DNA from: Castor canadensis
Lineage: Eukaryota > Chordata > Mammalia > Rodentia > Castoridae
Assembly (NCBI RefSeq): GCF_047511655.1
Contig: NC_133390.1
Location: forward strand, 94,371,583-94,435,582
DNA: 64,000 nt
Direction: 5' to 3'
A program made the translations under genes and the position numbers. This document shows, in pieces, positions 1 through 9,839 of this stretch (position 1 is its first letter; every line of letters begins with the position of its first letter). The notes beneath the pieces are model-generated. The model had not been told where the DNA came from, made no database searches, and saw only the letters and a list, made by a program, of their open reading frames with translations.

Positions 1-2300
1 CATGATCTGTATTTTATTAGTTAGAGGCAAGTCGTAAGTCCAGCCCTACTCAAGAGAGCAACATGACAAAAGGGCAAGAATACCAGAAGGCATGGAGTGC
101 TGAAACCACCTTGGAGTTCACCTAACACAAGTTTATGTAGTCAAAGGAAAACGAGATAAAGACACTCAATGTGTAGTTCGTATTACATAAAAAAATGATT
201 ATGTCTTTAGAAAATCCCTTCCTATTTCTATGATAGATCTAGAAGAATTTTTTCATATGCATTGGACATATTGGTCATTGTATAATAAAATGTATAATTT
301 TCTGAACAGTTGTTTTACATGATATTAAAAAATGTCCTTCAGGGTCGTAACCATAATGTTAAACTATGAATGGGGGTATTTAAATAGGAACAAATCTAAT
401 GTTGATTGCTAGGTATTTAATATGATGAATCTAGAAAAAATGGAAGATTGACAAAACAATATTATTTAAAACTTTAGCATAAGTTAGATGACCTATGTTT
501 GTATAAGGAAAAAGTCCAGGTGTATTTCAGTTGTACAAGATCAATCTCTAAGTGACAGACATAAGTTTTAAGGGTTTTATGTTTTAACCTTAAAAAAGCA
601 CCCCAAATAATTCTGACGTGTCATATCCAGAAACCCTAATTGTCCTGTTCTTTTGGCAGACAGGACAATACAGATACAGTCTGTCTATCAATTTCTTTAG
701 TCAATTTCTTATGCGGTCTCACAAATCAGTATTAGTAAACAAAAGATAATGTAAAAGATGCAGACAAAAGGCTTTTTTCATGATAGAAATAAAAGAATTA
801 AGCAGGAATAAAGGTTACATATTTGAGTTTCATGCCTTTATTTCTAAATGTTTACTTGTCATAGTACTGGCAAATATTTTGTGTCTTATTAAAAGGTTGA
901 TCCACAAATACAATCTTTGACACAAGTTACTATTTCCCATACTGATGCCAATTAACTTCATGTGTATGCCATGGAAAATACATGAACTGTTAAATTTATT
1001 CTCAAATTTATCTATCCCAGTAAGCAATATATAATTTAATACATGAGTGATTTGTTGTGCACTAGAGTATATCAATCAGAATTCTAATACTAAGTGAAAC
1101 AATATAGCATATGAGTGACCATTGAATAGGTATTATTGCTGCCAGATATATAATTTGAAACACTTAAGATGGTTTTATGGAAGAACTAGAACTAAAAATA
1201 AAGTCAATTTGGAACATCCATAATTATGATCTATATGTATTATTAATATAAAAATCTTACCACTAGACTAATTCTAAAGCTTGTCATTACAAAACAAGAA
1301 AACTAACTATGGCAGTTTCAAAAAATATGCAGTCCCATAAGGAACATGGAAAAATTTTTTAATTTTATATTTTTTACTTATTCACAATTTAGATGATTTA
1401 ATATTGAAACTACCTCTATCCAACATAATGCAAGAAAATGCTTATTAATTAAAACAAGTTTGCCAAACCTCATGAAAATATACAGAGCAGCAAAATCAGT
1501 GATGCAACTATTTCACATAAATTGAGTGAATTATTGCCTTAAGCTATAAAGAGTATGGGAACAACAAAATAAAAGTAATGGCAGCTCCAGCTGCTAACAT
1601 AAACAGAGATAGAAAACTCTTTTCTTTGTGAAAGGAAATGATACTTATGTTTTCTGGTCTCTAATGGAGAAATCTTACATTTTCTTCTACATAAATATTT
1701 ACAAACTATTACTTTTACTACTATAGATTAGATTATTAGTATATTCTTAATTTTTTTTGCATTAGTAGGCCTTTTTTGCAATTAGCAAACAATTTATAAA
1801 TTCTAGCAACATGCAAAAACTTTTGGTTCTACAAGAAACGGTGAATTTGGCATTTAATTACAAAGTAGACCATGCCAAGTCCTAGAATGACAATCAACCA
1901 AGGTAGACAGACTTTCCATCTGACAAATGAGGGTGATAATTGCTTTACTGGCACATGCAGAGAACTTATAAACAAGAAATTGATAAGAATTCTTTCAGAT
2001 TCTTAGTAAGTCAGTAGCATATAGTATTCTAACATTTGCAGTAGCAGTAGCAGTATTATTCAGTGCAAACCCTTACTGAACCAGACTTGCTGGTGCTTTA
2101 ACTCTAAGATGAGTATGACACAGGGTAACCCCTTGAGAAGCTTGCAGAAAAACATGTTTTTCTGTGTTGCATTTCTATGCAAGGTTGTATTTAAATTAGA
2201 AATTTCTGAGTATGTGTATAAGTTTTAAATTTTTATACATTGTACCCTATATAGGCCCAGAAAGGATATCAGGCAGTAACAAAAAAAAATCTATTAAAAG
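1..2300. other. Unassigned AT-rich intergenic DNA
   Basis: I see no gene, RNA or recognisable transposon here. Short ORFs are what AT-rich DNA gives by chance. A 10-bp inverted repeat (639-648 and 660-669, 11-nt loop) and a short run of GTAGCA units near 2038-2056 are the only local structures. Ancient, diverged repeats could be hidden. Confidence 0.5.
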
Positions 2301-2416
2301 TATAATTTAGAAGCCAGGCTGATGGCTCATGCCTGTAATCCTAGCTACTTAGGAGGCTGAGATCTGGATGATAGTTCAAGGCCAGCATGGATAACTAGTT
2401 TGTGAGACCCTTTCTC

Positions 2417-2479
2417 CAAAATAACCAAAGCATCTCTTCTTGGCCTTTTGGCTAAGATCAATGCAAAATAACCAGAGCA
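2417..2479. repeat. Target-site duplication around the U2 fragment
   Basis: CAAAATAACCAAAGCA (2417-2432) and CAAAATAACCAGAGCA (2464-2479) differ at one base. They flank the U2 fragment and mark a target-primed insertion into a pre-existing SINE. Confidence 0.82.
2432..2463 (+). ncRNA. U2 snRNA 5'-end fragment (retropseudogene)
   Basis: About 30 bases match the 5' end of U2 small nuclear RNA, with the diagnostic core GGCCTTTTGGCTAAGATCAA and about two mismatches upstream. It begins at the true 5' end of U2 and stops after the first ~30 nt. It is flanked by a 16-bp direct repeat, 2417-2432 and 2464-2479, with one mismatch. The other SINE copy at 8965-8985 shows this linker once, so the repeat is a target-site duplication made by the insertion. 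U2 acts in branch-point recognition in the spliceosome. This piece lacks the Sm site and later stems and cannot be functional. Confidence 0.82.
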
Positions 2480-2565
2480 AAATGAACTGGAGGTATGGCT
2501 CAAGTGGTGGAGTGCCTGCTTTGCAAACATGAAGTCCTGAGTTCAAACTCCAGTCCCACCAAAAA

Positions 2566-2674
2566 CTATATATATATGTATACATATATATATATGTATA
2601 CATATATATATATACACACACGCACGTGTGTGTGTGTGTGCATGTATGTATGTATGTGTATAAACACATATATA
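2566..2674. repeat. Compound TA / CA / TG / GTAT microsatellite
   Basis: Runs of TATA with GTATACAT units lead into ACACACGCACGTGTGTGTG and then ATGT/GTAT units. The alternating purine-pyrimidine tract is self-complementary in parts. It directly follows the SINE tail and probably grew from it. Short ORFs reading through it on either strand (repeating Y-I-Y-M) are artefacts. Confidence 0.95.
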
Positions 2675-2679
2675 ATTAT

Positions 2680-3215
2680 AGGTATTGATGCTAATGAAAA
2701 ATGACTCTAGCAAAGATAATTTTCTTCATCAGTTATCATTTATTTCTATTCCTGGATTATCTGAATTCCTTCTCAAGTTTATTCACCTGATGTCTAGGGA
2801 ACATTGCACCCTCCCAACTAGGGAAATTTTAGGATATGCCTATGATGTCTGATCTCATCAGTGAATCATATGCTTGTAAAAAGCAATTGTATTTATTTTT
2901 AATATGTTCATAAGCCAGTTATTTTTGATAATGTAATTATACAGTTTAGTTTTTACAAATATAACAGGAGCATACAAACAAGGAGTTCTATCTATGAAAA
3001 TTTGGTCAAAACTTTCAAAATGACTCAGTAAAAACTAGCGACTAAAAGGTAGGATTGCCAGATATTGTTGTCTCCCAAACCCTATACTATTCCCAGGCCA
3101 TTTTCCATTATAGCCCTCACTGTAAATGTGAGGTCAGCTAAAATATTATTAAATTGATGTGGGCTTCTGATGCAGTTCTGACCAGTACGACATAAATGCT
3201 CAATAATTGGCATTG
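2680..3215. other. Unassigned intergenic DNA
   Basis: No gene, RNA or repeat family recognised. Confidence 0.45.
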
Positions 3216-3219
3216 TCTT

Positions 3220-3560
3220 GGTTTTTTTCATGTTTCTACAGCAAAATATCATGTGTGGGATAGTTTGTAAACAACAGAAATTTATTTCTTACAGGTCTGG
3301 AGGCTGGGAAGTACCTGTAGATCCATTGTATGGTGAGGGTCCCTTTCTTGGTTTATAGACAGATGACCCTCTCACTGTGCCCTCACATTGTGGAAGGACT
3401 GTGCAAGGATGCTAGCGACTCTTTTGTAAAGGTACTAATCCCATTCCTGAGGGCTCCTCCTTTATAACTTCATTCTCAAAGAATCTCTAAATACCACTAC
3501 ATTGGAGATTAGGTGTTGACATATGAATGAGGGGGGTAGCACAAACATTCAGTCTATATA
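3220..3560 (-). repeat. ERVL-MaLR-type solitary LTR relic
   Basis: Read on the minus strand this resembles MST/MLT-class MaLR LTRs. The plus strand carries recognisable antisense landmarks in order: AACAGAAATTTATTTCTTACAGGTCTGGAGGCTGGGAAGT, GGTGAGGG, CCTCACATTGTGGAAGG, CCATTCCTGAGGGCTCCTCC and a GGAGATTAGGTGTTGACATATGAATGAGG block. It has no coding content and no paired LTR. The subfamily is uncertain and the ends are approximate. Confidence 0.72.
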
Positions 3561-3707
3561 GCAGGTGGCTTACCTCATAAAGAAGGCACACATTCTGATG
3601 TTTGAACCTGTGCTGGTCATTTGTGACTATAACAGAAAGACCTAGAGAAAAAGTTCTTATTCTAGCAGCATATGCCATTTATCTCCAGACACTGTTTTAT
3701 GAAATGA

Positions 3708-3830
3708 AGGAAGGAAAGAGGGAGAGAGAAAAGAAAAGAAGGAAGAAAGAGAGGGAGGAAGGGAGGGAGGGAGAACGGAAGGGAAGGAGGAAGGGAGGAA
3801 GGGAGGAAGGGATAAAGAAGGAAGAGGAAT
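3708..3830. repeat. GA-rich polypurine tract
   Basis: About 120 bp of nearly pure purine made of GAAG, GGGA and GAGA units. ORFs across it, rich in K/R/E on plus and L/P/S on minus, are compositional. Confidence 0.95.
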
Positions 3831-3839
3831 TTTATATAA

Positions 3840-4550
3840 GCCATAGGAATATTCTTTGGTTATTTGCAGTTGAGAGAGCATTCCTAAATGATATCCAATA
3901 GTGGTGATTTGAAACTTGAAAGATTTTGGATGAATTGCTATGGTTCCTGCTCTCAGCATACCAAAGCAAGAATGTTAAATTTGGAGTTGACCACAGTATT
4001 TCCAAGTTCAACTTATCAACCAATGGATATATATCTTTTGAGTTCACAGAATATCTTTGAAAATTCCAGATCTGTCTCTCTCGTATCTCCCTTAATGTAG
4101 ATATTTACCATATTTTAATGCAGCCTAGATCATACTCCTTTTTGATTCCCATACTCTCTCATGTATATCCTTGGCATGAGATCTCCTTTTACTTTTGAAT
4201 TGTGTTTTACTCTGATTTCAAATGATCATCACAATTGATTCCCGTTTTTCTTTTACATAATAACACTAGTAGTCTCACAAGGGAGCAGAGGATATTTGTA
4301 ATGAACCAGAATCTGTCCTAGTTGTTTTAAATACACTATCTCCAATCTGCTCTACAACATGAGAATTATCACCTCTAAAAGATAAATAAATGGAGGATCA
4401 AAGAGCTAAAGTATATTATCAAAAGAGGAAAAGAGGAATTATACAAATAGATATACAAAAATCTAAGACTATTCTATGTATTTCTCTTTTGGTATCTAAA
4501 ATCGAAAGATATTGCAAAGGGGGTGAAGAGATTTAGATATTCCTCAAGAG
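3840..4550. other. Unassigned intergenic DNA
   Basis: Nothing recognised. It lies between the polypurine tract and a MER5A fragment. Confidence 0.45.
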
Positions 4551-4554
4551 TTAT

Positions 4555-4660
4555 GCTACATAGAGTGGTCCACAGATCAGCAGCTTCAGTATCACCTGGG
4601 CAGAATCTAATGCCCTGCATGAGATCACCTGAATCAAAATCTTCACTTAGATTCTTGAGA
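4555..4660 (+). mobile_element. MER5A-like DNA transposon fragment (hAT-Charlie MITE)
   Basis: The block GTGGTCCACAGATCAGCAGC, followed by TTCAGTATCACCTGGGCAGA and then ATCACCTGAATCAAAATCT, follows the 5' half of the MER5A consensus I recall. MER5A is a short non-autonomous hAT element that predates placental radiation. Only the left part is recognisable and there is no coding potential. Confidence 0.75.
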
Positions 4661-4664
4661 GATA

Positions 4665-5980
4665 ACATATTATTTGAAAGAGTATGTTAGAGACAACTGA
4701 ATCACTATCTTCTCAGATATCTAGTCTCTTTCCATAATAGAGGACCATTTGAGTGAATGTTTCCAGTCTCTTGTTCTCCCGCATAGAAGCTTATCCTGGG
4801 GCCATACATGAATTACAGCAAGAAGTCCATGCTTATGTGTACAAAAATGTCTTGCATTCTTAGACTGTCCTGCATCCAGACTGGATCAAACTAGGCCTCC
4901 TAATCATTGGTCCATTTCCTTAATTACAATTATGGATGTAAGATTACCAAATCACCCCAACAGACCACCCTAGCTTCCATCATTGTGCCTTTCTGACTTG
5001 CCTATAAATGGGTGTACCAGGCAGGCCCTGGGCTCTACCACTTGCTAGGTAAAGAAATGATTATCAAGGGTCATCTTGAAGGACTAAGATTCATATCGCC
5101 AGATCGCAAGGCCTAACACTAAATTCAGAATAGATGCTACTATCTGGCTTTAAGTCAAAGCTACATCTTCCAAGACAGTTTTCCTGAAGGCCTGAATTTG
5201 AAAAGAGATTATTAGAAACTCAGCCATTAATAAAACATATTCCAAAGCCTGCTTGATGGCTAGTTACCTCTGTGACTTTGGTTAAGAGTGTATTAGGCCT
5301 CCTAATTACATTCTCCCATTACCACTAGGGAACCATAGCAACAGGGTTCAAGTGTTTCTCAGAAGTTCCATTGAGTTCTTATATCTGATAATTAATTGCA
5401 CAAATATTTTGGGAATAGATAACAATAATGTTCCATAAATTTCAAAGAGCTAGAAGAAAGGATTTTTGAAATATTTTACCATAAAATAATGAAAAACATT
5501 TGAGGAGATAGATAAATTTGACCTCATTTAAATGTTATACAATGCATATGTGTACCAAACATTGCATGGTACCTATTATTACATACAAATTTTATGTTTC
5601 TTATGCATCAGCTAAAAATAAATTCTTAAGGAAGAAAAAAAATTTTTTAAATCATGTTCTTTCATATATAAATTACTTGCCCTATGATTGTTAAGTGTGA
5701 ACACCATCAATTCTCTCTAAAACACTCATCAGTGAATTTACATTTTCTTAACCAATACTTTCAAACTCTGGTCATGTAAAAAGTGTGGGATCATTGATTT
5801 AAATAAGTGGAAAAAGCAAATTGGTTTGATGTTATAAGGTTGTTGTGCATACTGATTTCAGCTGAAAAACATTCAAATATTTAAATGTCTTTATGACACT
5901 GCTTCCAAAATTATTTTGTACTTGTATTTGTAAAATCACATTTTAAGTGTTAATCAAATGGTACATTTAGATTAAAGCAT
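4665..5980. other. Unassigned intergenic DNA
   Basis: Slightly less AT-rich than the surroundings near 4760-5380. No exon, splice pattern, RNA or repeat family was recognised. Confidence 0.4.
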
Positions 5981-5984
5981 GATG

Positions 5985-6140
5985 AATGGATATAGGGGAA
6001 GGAACACTGAGATTGGATCTAGAGTCTGTAACATACTATTTGCTAACTCTAGGGACCATGGAAATGGTCTTGTTTTCTTCTGATTTAACCTCTAGGAATA
6101 ATGATGGGAATTGAATGAGATAATAAAATGTTTTTTCTAT
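5985..6140 (+). repeat. Probable MIR SINE fragment
   Basis: The order of weak matches fits MIR: GAGATTGGATCTAGAGTCTG, then TTTGCTAACTCTAGGGACC, then ATTTAACCTCTAGGAATAATGATGGG and AATGAATGAGATAATA. MIR is an ancient tRNA-derived SINE. Divergence is high. Confidence 0.55.
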
Positions 6141-6289
6141 ACAAAAGTATGGCATTATCTATATTTGAAATGTACTGTTCTATCTCAAGGGCTGCATTCT
6201 ATCTTAAGACCAGTATGCAATGGAGTTCTAAAATGTAAGATTTAGCAAAAAAGCCAACATATCACCAACATATCATGACAATCAATTAA

Positions 6290-6505
6290 AATAATAATGT
6301 TGATAATAACAGCTAACATTTACAGAGCCCTTTTATTTTACAGAAACTCTTTGTAGCACTTTATGTATCTTATCTCCTGAACTACTGTTTATACTACAGA
6401 TAAATACCATTATTTTTGTCAATTTTACAGATTAAAAAAACCTGAGGAATATGGAATTTAACTAATTTGTCCAAAGTCATAAAGTCATAAGCTAGTTAGT
6501 AGAGT
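6290..6505 (+). repeat. MIR SINE
   Basis: Clear MIR core landmarks in order: AATAACAGCTAACATTTACAG, AGCACTTTATGTATCTTATCTCC, ATTTTACAGATTAAAAAAACCTGAGG and TTTGTCCAAAGTCATAAAGTCATAAGCTAGTTAG. It is diverged, as expected for this old family. Confidence 0.85.
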
Positions 6506-6509
6506 ACAT

Positions 6510-7300
6510 GATCTATATCTATAAGTAAAAGTATATCTAAGTAGATTGAGTGTCCCCATATATATACATGAGCACGCATACATATATCTGTATTTAGGTC
6601 TCTCAAGCTGTCAGCCAGATATGCCAGACATTTAGTAAACAAATGATATTCTTTTGAAACATATGTTGTTAGCATGCTGTCCAAATAGCTTTTTGAAATT
6701 TGGTTTACTTTATTTGAATGTTAACCCTAAAAATGTGTGTGACACATTTCCCCTCTCCAGGAAATTGCAAAATGTATTTCCTTTCTTATTTTTATTTTGA
6801 TGTGTTAAAAAACTGAGATGGTGATAAAAGAAATCTTTGCTTTAAATTTTGAGTTTCCAGTCTTATTTCTTCCCAATTTATAATCAAGTTTCTGGTATTA
6901 ATTCACATGGCCTCAAGCACCACAGACCTGGGCAGCTGCCACAAAAGCTCCACTCTTTTGGGAGGATATGTTAGTGATGGAAAGCTGGAGATGTTTAAAT
7001 TCACACTTCCAGAAGTAATAGAAGCCAAAGAAGACAGAATGGTTTGAAATAATTGTCAAACACTTAAAAAGTGTATTTTTTCAAATAGTTCTTTGATAAT
7101 TCTGACACCTGTATGTTTTTAAGCCTAAGACCTGAATTAAAAATACATGGAAAAACATATATAAAAATGAACTATCTTTTATCCTGAAAGAATAAATAAA
7201 AAGAGTAAATTTTTTGAACAAAATTAAACCTTACCATAGTATCCTCTTGGTTTTCTTTAATCATTTATGTGGTATCTTCAGTTCATTTAAGAACAAAGGA
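6510..7300. other. Unassigned AT-rich DNA
   Basis: No gene or repeat family recognised. Confidence 0.45.
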
Positions 7301-7302
7301 GT

Positions 7303-7386
7303 AAAACATATATACATATAATATGCACATATTATATATGCATATATTTGCATATGTATATGCATATATATAATATATATATAAAA
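7303..7386. repeat. TA/CATA low-complexity repeat
   Basis: Alternating TA, TGCATA and CATATA units of about 80 bp, abutting the tail of an antisense SINE at 7387. Confidence 0.9.
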
Positions 7387-7475
7387 TTTTTTGGTGGTAC
7401 AAGGGTTTGGACTCAGTGCCTCACCCTTGCTAGGGAGGTGCTCTATGACTTGAGCCCTTTCAGCAGCCCTATTCT
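7387..7475 (-). repeat. ID-like tRNA-derived SINE
   Basis: The plus strand reads TTTTTTGGTGGTACAAGGGTTTGGACTCAG, then GCTAGGGAGGTGCTCTATGACTTGAGCCC. This is the reverse complement of the GGCTCAAG...AGAGCACCTCCCTAGCAAG...GAGTCCAAACCC SINE monomer. Only the tRNA-derived half is present. Confidence 0.85.
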
Positions 7476-7499
7476 TTTCTTTTTCTCTCTTAATTTTAT

Positions 7500-7700
7500 C
7501 TAAGAATATGTGTAACTACATAGTGAGGCATACGTATATATATGGAAATGCATATAAATGCATGTATAGGTATATAAATTTGTGTGTGTTTATTCACCAC
7601 TTTTATTAACTAAATAAATTCCAAAAAGTAAAAAAAATAAATCCTTACCTAATTATCAATTACTTCCTTTTTTATACTTATATATATAAATACAATAATA
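7500..7700. other. AT-rich stretch without gene
   Basis: TATA-rich low-complexity DNA, nothing recognised. Confidence 0.5.
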
Positions 7701-7719
7701 AACATAAAATCAGACATTT

Positions 7720-8290
7720 TCATAAAATGTTAGTAACATATTTTCCCCAAATTGGAATTACATTAGAAAGTATAAGATTACTGTCATTAACGTGCTTTCC
7801 AAATTGCTGGCAAAAGAATGACCTGGTTGTCCTTCATAGGCACCATGCACCCATGTACTCTTTTCAGTGTTGGATTTTACTGTTTTTTGATCACTTTAAA
7901 AATGTGAAAAGTGACACTTTCATGCTGTTTTAATTTGCATTATTTTGAAAGCCAGTTAGCATGAAGACATTCCTATGCTTTCACACTCCTGATACTTTCT
8001 CTTTTCTGGTCTGTTCAGAGTCTTTGTATGTCTACTGGCTGGACTTTCACTGTTTCTCATTGATTTATTTGACAAAGGTTAATTTCTCTTATTTATTAAG
8101 CTTTCTGTTTTATATACTAAATTTTTGTCAGTTTCTACTTTATTTTCCTCAGATTTCAAAATTTTGATCTACTTTTATGATTTCTTATATTGCTTCCCCT
8201 TTCATAATTGAAAGTCCACTGAGATTTTATTTTAATTTTTTAGTGATTTTTGTAAAAAATTTTCTAATTTTAAAAATAACATACGTCCAT
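7720..8290 (-). mobile_element. Ancient L1/HAL1-type remnant, 3' part, antisense
   Basis: The plus strand has the order typical of an antisense L1-lineage 3' region: TTTTAATTTGCATTATTTTG, a GTTTCTCATTGATTTATTTG block, and a T-rich run with TTGATCTACTTTTATGATTT. Together with 9300-9830 it looks like one minus-strand element interrupted by SINEs. No open reading frame of meaningful length survives. The subfamily (L1ME or HAL1) is uncertain. Confidence 0.5.
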
Positions 8291-8529
8291 TGTTTAAAAA
8301 TATATATCTTATGTAATTAAAAATAGTCAATTATTCCACCACATATGTAATCTCTGTCAAAATTTATTATTTTAATTTCAGGTTTTTATCTAGGATATTT
8401 AAATTATATGGAATACAATATTTATACTACATTACAGATAATTCCATGATATATACATAATGCTATCCTCAATATAAAAGTTTATTTTTGGATTAGGATC
8501 CTTTGATTACTTTTGATTAGAAATTATTA

Positions 8530-8625
8530 GTTAGGGCAGAGAGAGTGGCTTAATTTGTAGAGCACCTGCCTAGCAAGTGCAAGGCCCTGAGTTCCATCAC
8601 TAGTACTACTACAAAAACAAACAAA
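8530..8625 (+). repeat. ID-like tRNA-derived SINE
   Basis: GAGAGAGTGGCTTAATTTGTAGAGCACCTGCCTAGCAAGTGCAAGGCCCTGAGTTCCATCACTAGTAC is followed by an A-rich tail (ACAAAAACAAACAAAAATT). It directly precedes a multi-B1 array. Confidence 0.88.
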
Positions 8626-9048
8626 AATTTAGCCAGGTGCAGTGTCTAAAGCCTATAATCCTAGCTCTTTGGTTGGTGGATATGGGGAGGATCACAGTTA
8701 GAAGCCATGTAGGGCAAAAAGTTTGTTAGACTCCATCTCAACCAATAGCTGGGGCACTGTGGTGTGTGCCTGTCATACCAAAGTACACAGGAGGCTCAAA
8801 TCAGGATTGTGGTTCTAAGTCAGTAGGGACAAAAAGTTCCTGAGACCACATCTCAATAGAAAAAGCTGAGCGTGATGGTATGTGCCTCTCATCCCAACTA
8901 TGGTGAGAAGAATAAAATAGGATGAGGGCAGTCTAGATTGGCTTGGACAAAAAAAGAGACTATCTCCAAAATAACCAAAGCAAAAAGGGCTGGAGGAATG
9001 GCTAAAGTGGTAAACCACCTGATTTGCAAGCATTAACTCTTTTTAAAA
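8626..9048 (+). repeat. Three B1-like monomers plus an ID-like monomer
   Basis: Three successive B1-like units can be read. Unit 1 is 8626-8745 (AGCCAGGTGCAGTG to GACTCCATCTCAACC). Unit 2 is about 8746-8862 (AGCTGGGGCACTGTGG to GAGACCACATCTCAATAG). Unit 3 is about 8863-8975 (AGCTGAGCGTGATGG to AGAGACTATCTCC). The linker ATAACCAAAGCAAAAAGGGCTGG and an ID-like monomer (8986-9045) close the array. The usual arrangement is one B1 plus one ID, so this is either an expanded composite or stacked insertions. The tail passes into a purine microsatellite. Confidence 0.82.
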
Positions 9049-9172
9049 AGGAAGGAAGAATGGAAGAAGGAAATGAAATGGAGGAAAAAGAGAAGGAAGG
9101 AGGGAAGTTGAGAAAGAGAGAGAAAGGGAGGGAGGGAGGGAGGGAGGGAAGCAGGGAGAAAGGAAGGATGGA
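9048..9172. repeat. GGAAG / GGGA polypurine tract
   Basis: Near-pure purine DNA with GGAAGGAAGAA units and a (GGGA)n run around 9127-9150. It begins in the A-rich tail of the preceding SINE. The S/P/L-rich antisense ORF is compositional. Confidence 0.95.
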
Positions 9173-9299
9173 TCTGGATTTTTTTCCCCAAAACTTTTAA
9201 ACAACTATTGACATTGGGGTGATATTCAATGTAAAACATGAGTTTTAAAATTGTATTTAAAGGACCTACATGAATCTTTCTAGGTTTATTTATCAATTC

Positions 9300-9830
9300 T
9301 TAGCTTTTTGTTGTTTTTACTAAAACTTTTTATCATAAATATTTCAGGAATTGATGGATACTTTCAAATTGTGTATTTTGTTGTTATTCTTTTCTGGTCA
9401 TGTAAACATAATATACTCATTTACTTCCTAGGAAAAGTTGTGCTATATGTGAATAATCATACTTTTGCCAATATTTTACTCATTTCTTTTTCATGTCTTA
9501 TTTTCCTAATAAGCTCTTTAAAATGATTTCATTACTAATAGTGATGAGAGTTCCAGTTATCTCCTGCCCTTGGTATGATGTCTTTATAGTTTTAATGTTA
9601 GCCAAAGCATTAGTACATATCTTAATATGCCAAAAAACTTATTTTATGATTCTCAATTTTATTTGGAATATTAACATTAGTAAATTTTCCCCTCTAGTGA
9701 AATACTGCATTATTGACCCAGTCTTAATAAGATTTATTTATTTTGAAACTATATTTGCATTACTAGATAAAACTCTAGTTGATGGCATCATGGCATTCAT
9801 TTATAATATTTCTAGTTTCTAATTTCCCCC
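9300..9830 (-). mobile_element. Ancient L1/HAL1-type remnant, ORF2-like part, antisense
   Basis: The plus strand has GTGAATAATCATACTTTTGCC, TTTCTTTTTCATGTCTTATTTTCCTAATAAGC and TAATAGTGATGAGAGTTCC in the order seen on the antisense strand of L1 ORF2 (the SxFxD...TNLI... region). It continues to GATGGCATCATGGCATTCATTTATAATATTTCTAG. Reading frames are badly decayed. It is probably the same element as 7720-8290. Confidence 0.55.
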
Positions 9831-9839
9831 ACAATTAAA

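Larger units (their letters stand above)
2311..2566 (+). repeat. Dimeric B1 + ID-like SINE, interrupted
   Basis: The left half (about 2311-2430) is a B1-like monomer, recognisable from GGCTCATGCCTGTAATCCTA, GGAGGCTGAGATC and GAGACCCTTTCTC. The right half (about 2480-2565) is a tRNA-derived ID-like monomer with ATGGCTCAAGTGGTGGAGTG and GAGTTCAAACTCCAGT. The linker CAAAATAACCAAAGCA, seen uninterrupted in the SINE near 8965-8985, is here duplicated around a U2 snRNA fragment at about 2432-2463. The element ends in an A/T-rich tail that has become a microsatellite. The dimer matches what I recall of B1-dID elements of castorimorph rodents. Confidence 0.88.

Noticed and set aside
639-669. 10-bp inverted repeat ATTGTCCTGT/ACAGGACAAT
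   Set aside because: Short stems like this are expected by chance in a window of this size, with no associated feature.
3602-3959. ORFs of about 100 codons across the purine tract
   Set aside because: K/R/E- or P/L/S-only composition dictated by a simple repeat.
9493-9822. 109-codon plus-strand ORF with hydrophobic content
   Set aside because: It overlaps T-rich antisense L1-type remnant; the hydrophobicity follows from T-rich codons.
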